Of a stretch of 64,000 bases of DNA, positions 25,638 to 33,527 are shown piece by piece (the stretch's first letter is position 1; every line of letters starts with the position of its first letter). This DNA is from Streptomyces sp. MNU76 (GTDB lineage: Bacteria; Actinomycetota; Actinomycetes; Streptomycetales; Streptomycetaceae): positions 1 to 64,000 of the forward strand of contig NZ_JAJKLK010000007.1 in the NCBI RefSeq assembly GCF_020982545.1, given 5' to 3'. Made by a program: the position numbers and the translations under genes. A model generated the notes under the pieces. The model saw only the letters and a program-made list of their open reading frames with translations. It was not told where the DNA came from and did no database searches.

Positions 25638-27653
25638 TCAGCTCTCCGTGCTCTCCTCCGGGGTCGCCTCTGCGGGCGCCTTGGTGGTGATCGCCGGTGC
25701 CGCGCCGTTGGTGCCGTTCGTCAGTGCGAGCTCCTTCGGGGAGAGCACCGGCGGACGGGTCGACGGGGTGCGGCGGGAGGAGCCGGTCCAGGCGGGCCGG
25801 GCCGGACGCTTGACGATGGCGGAGAAGATCTCGGCGATCTCATCCTTGCCCAGCGTCTCCTTCTCCAGCAGCTGGAGCACCAGGTTGTCGAGGACGTCGC
25901 GGTTCTCGACCAGGATCTCCCAGGCCTCGTTGTGCGCGTTCTCGATGAGCTTCTTGACTTCCTCGTCCACGAGCGCGGCGACCTCTTCCGAGTAGTCGCG
26001 CTGGTGAGCCATCTCACGTCCGAGGAACGGCTCCGTGTTGTCGCCGCCGAACTTGATGGCGCCGAGCCGCTCGGTCATGCCGTACTGCGTGACCATCGCG
26101 CGGGCCAGGTTGGTGGCCTTCTCGATGTCGTTCGCGGCGCCGGTGGTCGGGTCGTGGAAGACCAGTTCCTCGGCGGCGCGGCCACCCATCATGTACCCGA
26201 GCTGGTCGAGCATCTCGTTGCGGGTGGTCGAGTACTTGTCCTCGTCCGGCAGGACCATCGTGTAGCCGAGGGCACGGCCTCTCGACAGGATCGTGATCTT
26301 GTGGACCGGGTCGGAGTTGGGAGAGGCCGCCGCGACCAGGGCGTGTCCGCCCTCGTGGTACGCGGTGATCTTCTTCTCCTTGTCCGACATGATCCGGGTC
26401 CGCTTCTGCGGGCCCGCGACCACACGGTCGATCGCCTCGTCCAGCATGTGGTTGTCGATCAGCTTCTTGTCGCTGCGGGCCGTCAGGAGCGCGGCCTCGT
26501 TCAGGACGTTGGAGAGATCGGCACCCGTCATACCGGGGGTGCGGCGGGCGACAGCGCCGAGGTCGACGTCGGGTGCGACCGGCTTGCCCTTCTGGTGGAC
26601 CTTGAGGATCTCCAGCCGGCCCTGCATGTCCGGGCGGTCGACCGCGATCTGGCGGTCGAAACGGCCGGGGCGCAGCAGCGCCGGGTCCAGGATGTCCGGG
26701 CGGTTCGTGGCGGCGATCAGGATGACGCCGCCCTTCACGTCGAAGCCGTCCATCTCGACGAGCAGCTGGTTGAGCGTCTGCTCGCGCTCGTCGTGACCGC
26801 CGCCGAGGCCGGCGCCGCGGTGGCGGCCGACCGCGTCGATCTCGTCGACGAAGACGATCGCCGGGGCGTTCGCCTTGGCCTGCTCGAAGAGGTCACGGAC
26901 CCGGGAGGCACCGACACCGACGAACATCTCGACGAAGTCGGAACCGGAGATCGAGTAGAAGGGGACGCCCGCCTCGCCGGCGACGGCGCGCGCGAGGAGC
27001 GTCTTGCCCGTACCGGGCGGGCCGTACAGCAGCACACCCTTGGGGATCTTGGCGCCGACGGCCTGGAACTTGGCCGGCTCCTGCAGGAACTCCTTGATCT
27101 CGTGGAGTTCCTCGACGGCCTCGTCCGCGCCGGCGACGTCGGAGAACGTCGTCTTCGGGGTGTCCTTGGTGATGAGCTTGGCCTTGGACTTCCCGAAGTT
27201 CATGACCCGGGAGCCGCCGCCCTGCATCTGGTTCATCAGGAACAGGAAGACGACCACGATGAGGACGAAGGGGAGCAGAGACAGCAGGATGCCGACGAAA
27301 GCGTTCTGCTTGGTCGGGGAGACCGTGTAGCCGTCGGGGATCTGCTTGTTCTGGAACTTGTCCTGCAGGGTGTTGGCGAGGGTGACGCCCTGGTCGCCGA
27401 TGTAGCTCGCCTGGATCTTCGAGCTGTCCTCGATCTTCTGGCCGTCCTTGAGCTGAACCTTGATGGTCGACTCTTCGCCGGTGGTCAGCTTGGCTTCTTT
27501 GACCTTGTTGTCATTGATCGCCTGGACCACCTGGCCGGTGTCCACCGTCTTGTAGCCGCCGGACGAGCCGACGACCTGCATCAACACGACCACGGCAAGG
27601 ACGGCCAGCACGATCCACATGACTGGCCCACGGAAGTATCGCTTCACGTCCAT
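25638..27653 (-). CDS. ftsH: ATP-dependent zinc metalloprotease FtsH
   Basis: Hexameric membrane AAA+ protease for membrane-protein quality control. 671 aa from ATG 27653; an ATG at 27689 (MAGGTGRHRSVW) is an alternative since AGGAGGG lies just inside that frame. Membrane segments at about 11-28 and 119-140 flank the periplasmic-type domain. Walker A GPPGTGKT is at 211-218, Walker B IVFVDEIDA near 266-274, SRH ATNRPDILDPALLRPGRFD near 315-333. The zinc motif is HEGGH (433-437), with Gly in place of the usual Ala of HEAGH. A Thr/Pro/Ala-rich tail follows SSRRTPSTRPP. Confidence 0.97.
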   Translation of the reverse strand: MDVKRYFRGPVMWIVLAVLAVVVLMQVVGSSGGYKTVDTGQVVQAINDNKVKEAKLTTGEESTIKVQLKDGQKIEDSSKIQASYIGDQGVTLANTLQDKFQNKQIPDGYTVSPTKQNAFVGILLSLLPFVLIVVVFLFLMNQMQGGGSRVMNFGKSKAKLITKDTPKTTFSDVAGADEAVEELHEIKEFLQEPAKFQAVGAKIPKGVLLYGPPGTGKTLLARAVAGEAGVPFYSISGSDFVEMFVGVGASRVRDLFEQAKANAPAIVFVDEIDAVGRHRGAGLGGGHDEREQTLNQLLVEMDGFDVKGGVILIAATNRPDILDPALLRPGRFDRQIAVDRPDMQGRLEILKVHQKGKPVAPDVDLGAVARRTPGMTGADLSNVLNEAALLTARSDKKLIDNHMLDEAIDRVVAGPQKRTRIMSDKEKKITAYHEGGHALVAAASPNSDPVHKITILSRGRALGYTMVLPDEDKYSTTRNEMLDQLGYMMGGRAAEELVFHDPTTGAANDIEKATNLARAMVTQYGMTERLGAIKFGGDNTEPFLGREMAHQRDYSEEVAALVDEEVKKLIENAHNEAWEILVENRDVLDNLVLQLLEKETLGKDEIAEIFSAIVKRPARPAWTGSSRRTPSTRPPVLSPKELALTNGTNGAAPAITTKAPAEATPEESTES

Positions 27654-27843
27654 CCATACGGAGCGGTGTCGCCCCGTCCCTCCTGCCATAGTGAGTTTGA
27701 TAAAAGACTGTTCTTCGGACGGTACCCCAGCATTGTCACCCGAAGCCGCAGGGGACTGCTCGCAATCCCGTCCTCGCATGCTCCAACGGCGCGAAACCCG
27801 CTGGGGTTCCCGAGCGTCTTACGGGGAATGAGCCGGAATCGGT

Positions 27844-28407
27844 TCAACCGCCGTAGACGTGGGGCGCGAGCGTACCGACGAACGGGAGGTTGCGGTACTT
27901 CTCGGCGTAGTCGAGGCCGTAGCCCACGACGAACTCGTTGGGGATGTCGAAGCCGACCCATTCCACGTCGATGGCGACCTTGGCGGCGTCGGGCTTACGC
28001 AGCAGGGTGCAGATCTTCAGGGACTCGGGCTCGCGGGAGCCGAGGTTGGAGATCAGCCAGGACAGGGTCAGACCCGAGTCGATGATGTCCTCGACGATCA
28101 GGACGTGCCTGCCCTTGATGTCGGTGTCGAGGTCCTTGAGGATCCGCACCACACCCGAGGACTGGGTGCCCGCGCCGTAGGAGGACACGGCCATCCAGTC
28201 CATGGTGACCGGGGTGGACAGCGCCCGGGCGAGGTCTGCCATGACCATCACCGCGCCCTTGAGGACTCCGACGATCAGCAGGTCCTTGCCCGCGTACTCC
28301 GTGTCGATCTTCGCGGCCAGCTCGGCCAGCTTCGCGTCGATCTCTTCCTTGGTGATGAGCACCTCTTTGAGGTCGGTGCCCATGTCTTTCGCGTCCACCC
28401 GCATCAC
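27844..28407 (-). CDS. hpt: Hypoxanthine phosphoribosyltransferase
   Basis: Salvages hypoxanthine and guanine with PRPP. 187 aa. The PRPP-binding loop VLIVEDIIDSGLTL lies near 105-118, GVLKGAVMVMADL near 47-59 and DIPNEFVVGYGLDYAEKYRNLP near 155-176 (quoted in parts by family: EFVVGYGLDYAEKYR). It sits in the tilS-hpt-ftsH order conserved across many Gram-positive bacteria. Either of two adjacent ATGs (28407, 28404) may start it. Confidence 0.96.
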   Translation of the reverse strand: MMRVDAKDMGTDLKEVLITKEEIDAKLAELAAKIDTEYAGKDLLIVGVLKGAVMVMADLARALSTPVTMDWMAVSSYGAGTQSSGVVRILKDLDTDIKGRHVLIVEDIIDSGLTLSWLISNLGSREPESLKICTLLRKPDAAKVAIDVEWVGFDIPNEFVVGYGLDYAEKYRNLPFVGTLAPHVYGG

Positions 28408-28495
28408 TTTCGGTCGTCCCAGGGCCCGCCCCGGACGCCCGCGTCCCCTGCGGGGGGCTCGGGGCCCGTCGCGCGGGCCCCGTCGGCGTCCGGTT

Positions 28496-29662
28496 TCAGC
28501 CTTGCCGAATCACCAGTCTGCCACCCTGCCGCTGGGCGACGACCCGGCCGGGGAGATTGATGGCTCCCTGACCGCGCCAGCCGGTGATGAGACGGTCGAT
28601 CTCCTCGATGTGCCGGGCGAAGAGGGAACCCGCCGGGGCTCCGGCCTCGATGGCGGCCCGGCGCAGGATCCGGCGGCGCACGGCGGGCGGCAGGGCGTAG
28701 AGCTTGGCGCACTCCAGCAGGCCCGCCGCGTCGCGGACGGAGGCCTCCGCCTGGCGGGCCCAGGTGTCGAGGGCGTCGGCGTCGTCCCGGGAGAGCTGGG
28801 CCGTACGGGCGAGGGCCTCGACGACGCCCTTGCCGAGCGCCTTCTCCAGGGCGGGCAGGCCCTCGTGGCGGAGCCGGGAGCGGGTGTAGGCGGGGTCGGC
28901 GTTGTGCGGGTCGTCCCAGACGGGCAGCGACTGGACCATGCAGGCCTTGCGGGCGGTCTGCCGGTCGAGCTGGAGGAAGGGGCGGCGGTAGCGGCCGTCG
29001 GCCCCCGAGACCGCGGCCATCCCGGACAGGGAGCGGATGCCGGAACCTCGGGCGAGCCCGAGGAGGACGGTCTCGGCCTGATCGTCGCGAGTGTGGCCGA
29101 GGAGGACGGCGGCGGCCCCGTGGCGTTCGACCGCGGCGTCCAGGGCGGCGTAGCGGGCGTCCCGGGCGGCGGCCTCGGGACCTCCGTCGCGGCCGACGGT
29201 GACGGCGACGGACTCGACCGGGTCCAGGCCGAGTTCGCGCAGGCGCAGGGCGACTTCCTCGGCGCGCAGGTCGGAGCCGGGCTGCAGACCGTGGTCGACG
29301 GTGATGCCGCCGGCGCGGACGCCGAGCTTGGGTGCCTCGAAGGCGAGGGCGGAGGCGAGCGCCATGGAGTCGGCGCCGCCGGAGCACGCCACGAGCACGA
29401 GCGGGCTCTCGGATGCGGCGGATCCCGGGCGGGAGGCACCCGGGCGCGCGGAACTGCCGCGCCTCACCTCGACGGGCACAGCCGCAGGGGATACGGCCGT
29501 GGGGGGCGTGGGCACCGGTGGTGCGCCCGGGTCGGAGGGCGCGCCCGGGAGCGCGCGGGCGGGCGCGTGCGGGGTGGTGTTCGTGTGGTGTTCGGTGAGG
29601 AGGTCGTGGAGTACGCGGCGGACCGCCAGGCGTATCGCCGCGACCGCGGGGTGGGGACCCAT
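28496..29662 (-). CDS. tilS: tRNA(Ile)-lysidine synthase
   Basis: Modifies C34 of tRNA-Ile(CAU) to lysidine, fixing isoleucine identity. 388 aa. The PP-loop SGGADS is at 94-99, with GITVDHG near 118, GHTRDDQAETVLLGLARG near 163-180 and the conserved tail region ALPPAVRRRILRRAA. Between the first helix (1-22) and the PP-loop there is a Pro/Ala/Ser-rich insertion of about 60 residues (25-85), likely disordered, absent from short TilS proteins. It begins the tilS-hpt-ftsH-fol block. Confidence 0.94.
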   Translation of the reverse strand: MGPHPAVAAIRLAVRRVLHDLLTEHHTNTTPHAPARALPGAPSDPGAPPVPTPPTAVSPAAVPVEVRRGSSARPGASRPGSAASESPLVLVACSGGADSMALASALAFEAPKLGVRAGGITVDHGLQPGSDLRAEEVALRLRELGLDPVESVAVTVGRDGGPEAAARDARYAALDAAVERHGAAAVLLGHTRDDQAETVLLGLARGSGIRSLSGMAAVSGADGRYRRPFLQLDRQTARKACMVQSLPVWDDPHNADPAYTRSRLRHEGLPALEKALGKGVVEALARTAQLSRDDADALDTWARQAEASVRDAAGLLECAKLYALPPAVRRRILRRAAIEAGAPAGSLFARHIEEIDRLITGWRGQGAINLPGRVVAQRQGGRLVIRQG

Positions 29663-29852
29663 GTCCGGTTCCCTTCATGAAATTGTCGGGGGTGAGCCCG
29701 AGCTCGGTCACTCAGAGTGTGTAGATGGTGACAGAACCGGGCGGTTCCCCGAGCATTGCACGCCTACCCCTCGCTCACGGTCCCTCGGACGGGTGATTGG
29801 AGGGGCGTTCGCCTGCCGTCGGCCGGACACGTTCACCACGCTCGCGCGCGGC

Positions 29853-30977
29853 TCACGACTCCGCCTTGCGATGCACCCGCGCGACCCAGTCCGCCGGTTT
29901 GGCGATCTCCGCCTTGGTCGGCAGGGTGTTCGGGGAGGTCCAGACGCGGTTGAAGCCGTCCATGCCGACCTGTTCGACGACCGCCCGTACGAACCGCTCG
30001 CCGTCCCTGTACTGCCTGAGCTTGGCGTCCAGACCCAGCAGTTTGCGCAGCGCCTGGTCCAGGCGGGAGGCGCCCTTCGCGCGGCGCTGCTGGAACTTCT
30101 CGCGGATCTCGGCGACCGAGGGCACCACGGCCGGACCGACGCCGTCCATCACGAAGTCGGCGTGGCCCTCCAGAAGGGACATGACGGCGGTGAGCCGGCC
30201 GAGGATCTCGCGCTGGGCAGGGGTCTGCACCAATTCCACGATCGAGTGACCGTCGTCGCCGACCTCCCCCTCGGGCCGGCCACCCGCGAGTGACTGGGCG
30301 GCCTCCCTGATGCGCTCCAGGAAAGTCGTGGGGTCGACCTCCGTCTCCCCCAAGAACGACTGGATTTCACCCTCAAGGTGGTCCCGCAGCCAGGGGACGG
30401 CGGTGAACTGCGTGCGGTGCGTCTCCTCGTGCAGACAGACCCAGAGGCGGAAGTCGTGGGGCTGCACGTCGAGTTCGCGCTCCACGTGGACGATGTTCGG
30501 GGCGACGAGCAGGAGTCGGCCGCCGCCGTTCTCGCCTGCGGGCAGGTCGCGGGTCGCGGGGGCGAAGGTCTCGTACTGGCCGAGGACCCGGGAGGCCAGG
30601 AAGGACAGGAGCATGCCCAGCTCCACGCCGGTGACCTTGCCGCCGACCGCGCCGAGGACGGCCCCGCCGGGGGTGTTGCCGCGACGTTCCTGCATCTTGT
30701 CGAGCAGCGGCTTCAGCAGTTCCCGGAAGCCGGCGACGTTGGCCCGGACCCAGCCGGGGCGGTCGACGACGAGCACGGGGGTGTCGTCGGCCGTGTCGGG
30801 GAGCATCCGGGTGAAGGCGCGGACGTGCTCCTCCGAGGCCTTCGCGTGTCGGCGGAGCTCGGCGACGATGGCCCTGGCCTCGTCGCGGCTCACCTCGGGG
30901 CCCGGCCGCACGAGCCGGGTCGCGGTCGCCACCGCGAGATTCCAGTCGACCATCTCGGCACCACCGATACGAGTCAT
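29853..30977 (-). CDS. Zinc-dependent metalloprotease of the DUF2342/F420-associated family
   Basis: 374 aa from ATG 30977. The metal motif HEETH at 183-187 (in LHEETHRTQF) fits HExxH, with a later helix EGHADFVMDGVG supplying a further acidic/His ligand as in the family. Segments VDWNLAVATATRLVRPGP near 10-26 and the C-terminal RFVRAVVEQVGMDGFNRVW are typical of the actinobacterial family often annotated as coenzyme F420 biosynthesis-associated. Substrate unknown. It diverges from nothing recognisable; the cell-wall carboxypeptidase lies upstream on the same strand. Confidence 0.87.
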   Translation of the reverse strand: MTRIGGAEMVDWNLAVATATRLVRPGPEVSRDEARAIVAELRRHAKASEEHVRAFTRMLPDTADDTPVLVVDRPGWVRANVAGFRELLKPLLDKMQERRGNTPGGAVLGAVGGKVTGVELGMLLSFLASRVLGQYETFAPATRDLPAGENGGGRLLLVAPNIVHVERELDVQPHDFRLWVCLHEETHRTQFTAVPWLRDHLEGEIQSFLGETEVDPTTFLERIREAAQSLAGGRPEGEVGDDGHSIVELVQTPAQREILGRLTAVMSLLEGHADFVMDGVGPAVVPSVAEIREKFQQRRAKGASRLDQALRKLLGLDAKLRQYRDGERFVRAVVEQVGMDGFNRVWTSPNTLPTKAEIAKPADWVARVHRKAES

Positions 30978-31030
30978 GTTGTCAACCGTACGGGAGCCCT
31001 GCCGCTGGGGGCAGGCCGTAGGGTGTGGGG

Positions 31031-31150
31031 CGCCTTGGGGTGGTGGGTACGTGCGGGTGGGTGGGGTTCTCGCGCCCACGCGGCGGAGCCGCATATCGAC
31101 ACAGCCCCGCGCCCCTGAAAAAGCACAGGGGCTGCGCCCGTGCCTTTCCC
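31031..31150. repeat. Dispersed repeat family, copy 2
   Basis: Contains gtgcgggtgggtggggttctcgcgcc, cacgcggcggagccgca and ccgcgcccctgaaaaagcac, shared with the copies at 35400, 42333 and 59405. Lies between the metalloprotease start and the carboxypeptidase stop. Confidence 0.75.
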
Positions 31151-31152
31151 CG

Positions 31153-32802
31153 TCACCGGCAGCCGCAGGTTGCCAGGGTCGAGGTGGCGTCCGTCAGGGC
31201 CTTCTTGGCCGGGTCGGTGTTTCCCAGAGGGGTTTCCGCGGCGAGGAAGGCGAAGGCGAGGAGGCGGCCGTCGGCGTCTACGACGGTGCCGGCGAGGGTG
31301 TTCACGTTGCTGAGGGTGCCGGTCTTGGCGCGGACGATGCCGGTGCCGGTGGCGTCGCTGGGGTAGCGGGTGCGCAGGGTGCCGGTGAAGCCGGCGACGG
31401 GGAGACCGGTGAGGACGGGGCGGAGTTCGGGTGGTCGGGGCCGCCGACTCGGCGAGCAGGGCGGTGAGGAGGGCGGGGTCAGCGCGTTGCCCCGGCTGAG
31501 GCCGCTGCCGTCCGCGAACTCGACGCCCTTCAGGGGCACTTCGAGCTTCTTCAGTTCCTTCTTGATGGCCGCCGCACCGCCCTCGAAGCTCGGCTGTTCG
31601 CCCGTCGCGAGCGCGACGTGGCGGGCGAGGGCCTCGGCGATGTCGTTGTCGCTGTTGGTGAGCATGCGCTCGACCAGGGTGGCGAGCGGCGGGGAGGAGA
31701 CCGCGGCGAGTTCCTTCGCGTTCTTCGGGGCCGCCGCGTCGCCCTCCGTCCTCACCTTGATGCCCCGCTCCTCCAGGAGGTCGGCGAACTCGGCGGTGGC
31801 GTCCCCCGCCGGGTCGGGGTCGCGGTCCGCGCTGCCGCTGGAGGAGTCGTCGAGGCGGGCCTCGTCGACCATCAGCGGGACGACGAGGGCGAGGTTGCCG
31901 TTCCTCCCGATGGTGTGCTGCTCGGGGCCCTCGTAGAGGGAGACGTCGTGGGTGAGGGTGATCTCCTTCAGGTGACGCTTGTCGAGGGCGTCGGCGGTCC
32001 GGTCGGCGAGCGTGCGCAGGCTCGCGTAGCCCTCGGTGTCCTTGTGCGCGGTGAGGGTGGGGTCGCCGCCGCCGACGAGGACGACCTCGGCGGAGTCGGG
32101 GTCCAGGACCGTGCGGGTCTGGAGGCGGTGGTCGGGACCCACCGCCGAGAGCGCCGCGACGGCCGTGGCGATCTTGGTGGTCGAGGCCGGTGTCAGGGCC
32201 TCCTCCGCGTTCTGGGAGTACAGCTGCTCGCCGGTCTCGACGTCGACGACGGAGGCCGCCCGGCGGGGGCCCAGGACGGGGGACTTCAGGAACGGGTCGA
32301 GGAGGGCAGCCAGGGCTGCGGAGTCGGGCGCCGAGCCCGCGCCGGAGGCGCCGCCGAGGCCGGCCAGGACGGAGGGGGCGCTCGGCGCGGGCTTGGGCGC
32401 CCCCGCCGCCGTACCGGACGACGTACCGGAACTACGTCCGTGATCTGCGCCACCCTGGCCTTCGCGCGATGCCGCCCAGTCGCGCTCGGCCGTACGCTGA
32501 CCGGAGGAGTCCCAGGGTCCGGCGGCGGCCACCGCCCCGGCCGAGAACACCAGCCCCAGGGTGGCCGCGCCGGCGGTGAACTGGAGGGTCGTGAGCTTCT
32601 TCGTGTTCCTCGTGAGCTGCGAAGAACGTGCCGTGACGGCGCTCGTGACGCGCACGACGCCGGGTTTCACCGCCTGTGCGACGCGCGCGGCACCGGGCTT
32701 CACGGCGCGTGTGACGCGCACGATCCCCGGCTTCACGCCGTGCACCACCCGCACCACACGCGGTCTCGCGGCCCGCCAGACCTTCGGCTCCCGCACGACC
32801 AC
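31153..32802 (-). CDS. dacB: D-alanyl-D-alanine carboxypeptidase/endopeptidase, PBP4 (S13) family
   Basis: 549 aa, GTG start at 32802 preceded by AAAGGGG. Residues 22-57 hold repeated VKPGxVRV units, then a membrane anchor near 73-95 (LQFTAGAATLGLVFSAGAV). Penicillin-binding motifs: ASTTK at 206-210 (catalytic Ser207), SDN in LTNSDNDIAEAL and KTG in RAKTGTLSNVN. PBP4 enzymes trim or cleave peptidoglycan peptides outside the membrane. Between GNALTP and ELRPVLTG the frame reads Ser/Pro/Arg-rich sequence that becomes normal (LLTALLAESAAP) if three bases are restored near 31425-31478, so that stretch is unreliable. Divergent from ppa. Confidence 0.92.
   Translation of the reverse strand: MVVREPKVWRAARPRVVRVVHGVKPGIVRVTRAVKPGAARVAQAVKPGVVRVTSAVTARSSQLTRNTKKLTTLQFTAGAATLGLVFSAGAVAAAGPWDSSGQRTAERDWAASREGQGGADHGRSSGTSSGTAAGAPKPAPSAPSVLAGLGGASGAGSAPDSAALAALLDPFLKSPVLGPRRAASVVDVETGEQLYSQNAEEALTPASTTKIATAVAALSAVGPDHRLQTRTVLDPDSAEVVLVGGGDPTLTAHKDTEGYASLRTLADRTADALDKRHLKEITLTHDVSLYEGPEQHTIGRNGNLALVVPLMVDEARLDDSSSGSADRDPDPAGDATAEFADLLEERGIKVRTEGDAAAPKNAKELAAVSSPPLATLVERMLTNSDNDIAEALARHVALATGEQPSFEGGAAAIKKELKKLEVPLKGVEFADGSGLSRGNALTPPSSPPCSPSRRPRPPELRPVLTGLPVAGFTGTLRTRYPSDATGTGIVRAKTGTLSNVNTLAGTVVDADGRLLAFAFLAAETPLGNTDPAKKALTDATSTLATCGCR
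32620..32760. repeat. 33-bp tandem repeats encoding VKPG units in the carboxypeptidase N-terminus
   Basis: About four degenerate 33-bp units, each with an acgcgc...ccgggtttcac-like core, encode 11-residue repeats of the form AVKPGxVRVTx in the cytoplasmic tail of the carboxypeptidase. Copy number may vary between strains. Confidence 0.7.
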
Positions 32803-32881
32803 CAGCCCCTTTCGCGATCACACACCTGCGTGAGGGACACTTAACCACCAGAACTATGTGTTGATCATGGAGGAGTCACCG

Positions 32882-33373
32882 GTGGAGTTCGACGTCACGA
32901 TCGAGATTCCGAAGGGTTCGCGGAACAAGTACGAGGTGGACCACGAGACCGGTCGGATCCGCCTGGACCGTCGCCTCTTCACCTCGACCGCCTACCCGAC
33001 CGACTACGGCTTCGTCGAGAACACCCTCGGCGAGGACGGCGACCCGCTGGACGCGTTGGTCATCCTGGACGAGCCGACCTTCCCGGGCTGCCTCATCAAG
33101 TGCCGTGCGATCGGCATGTTCCGGATGACGGACGAGGCCGGCGGCGACGACAAGCTGCTGTGCGTCCCGGCGACGGACCCGCGCCAGGAGCACCTGCGTG
33201 ACATCCACCACGTCTCGGAGTTCGACCGCCTGGAGATCCAGCACTTCTTCGAGGTCTACAAGGACCTGGAGCCCGGCAAGTCCGTCGAGGGCGCCGACTG
33301 GGTGGGCCGCGCCGACGCCGAGGCCGAGGTCGAGAAGTCGTACAAGCGCTTCAAGGAGCAGGGCGGTCACTGA
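32882..33373 (+). CDS. ppa: Inorganic pyrophosphatase (family I)
   Basis: Hydrolyses PPi to drive biosynthesis. The GTG at 32882, with GGAGGAG seven bases upstream, gives MEFDVTIEIPKGSRNKYEVD and 163 aa, the standard actinobacterial length. Active-site segments: RNKYE, RIRLDR, YPTDYGFVENTLGEDGDPLDALV near 42-64 (signature D-x-D-P-x-D), and the C-terminal KSYKRFKEQ. The gene is followed by a strong hairpin at 33410-33457. Confidence 0.97.
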   Translation: MEFDVTIEIPKGSRNKYEVDHETGRIRLDRRLFTSTAYPTDYGFVENTLGEDGDPLDALVILDEPTFPGCLIKCRAIGMFRMTDEAGGDDKLLCVPATDPRQEHLRDIHHVSEFDRLEIQHFFEVYKDLEPGKSVEGADWVGRADAEAEVEKSYKRFKEQGGH

Positions 33374-33409
33374 CCCCGCCTGAGCTTCGGCTGTCTTGCC
33401 GATCGATTC

Positions 33410-33457
33410 CGCGAACGGGCCGCGTGTCCCCAGGAGGGGCCGCGTGGCCCGTTCGCG
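33410..33457 (+). terminator. Terminator after ppa
   Basis: Arms cgcgaacgggcc (33410-33421) and ggcccgttcgcg (33446-33457) pair perfectly; inner cgcg pairs extend the fold. It lies 37 bp past the ppa stop and before the exporter gene. Confidence 0.75.
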
Positions 33458-33527
33458 TATCCGTGAGTGCCGGTGCGCATACTGAGGCGTACCTGAGGTG
33501 TCGTACAGGGAGCGCGGCGGAGTGGGA

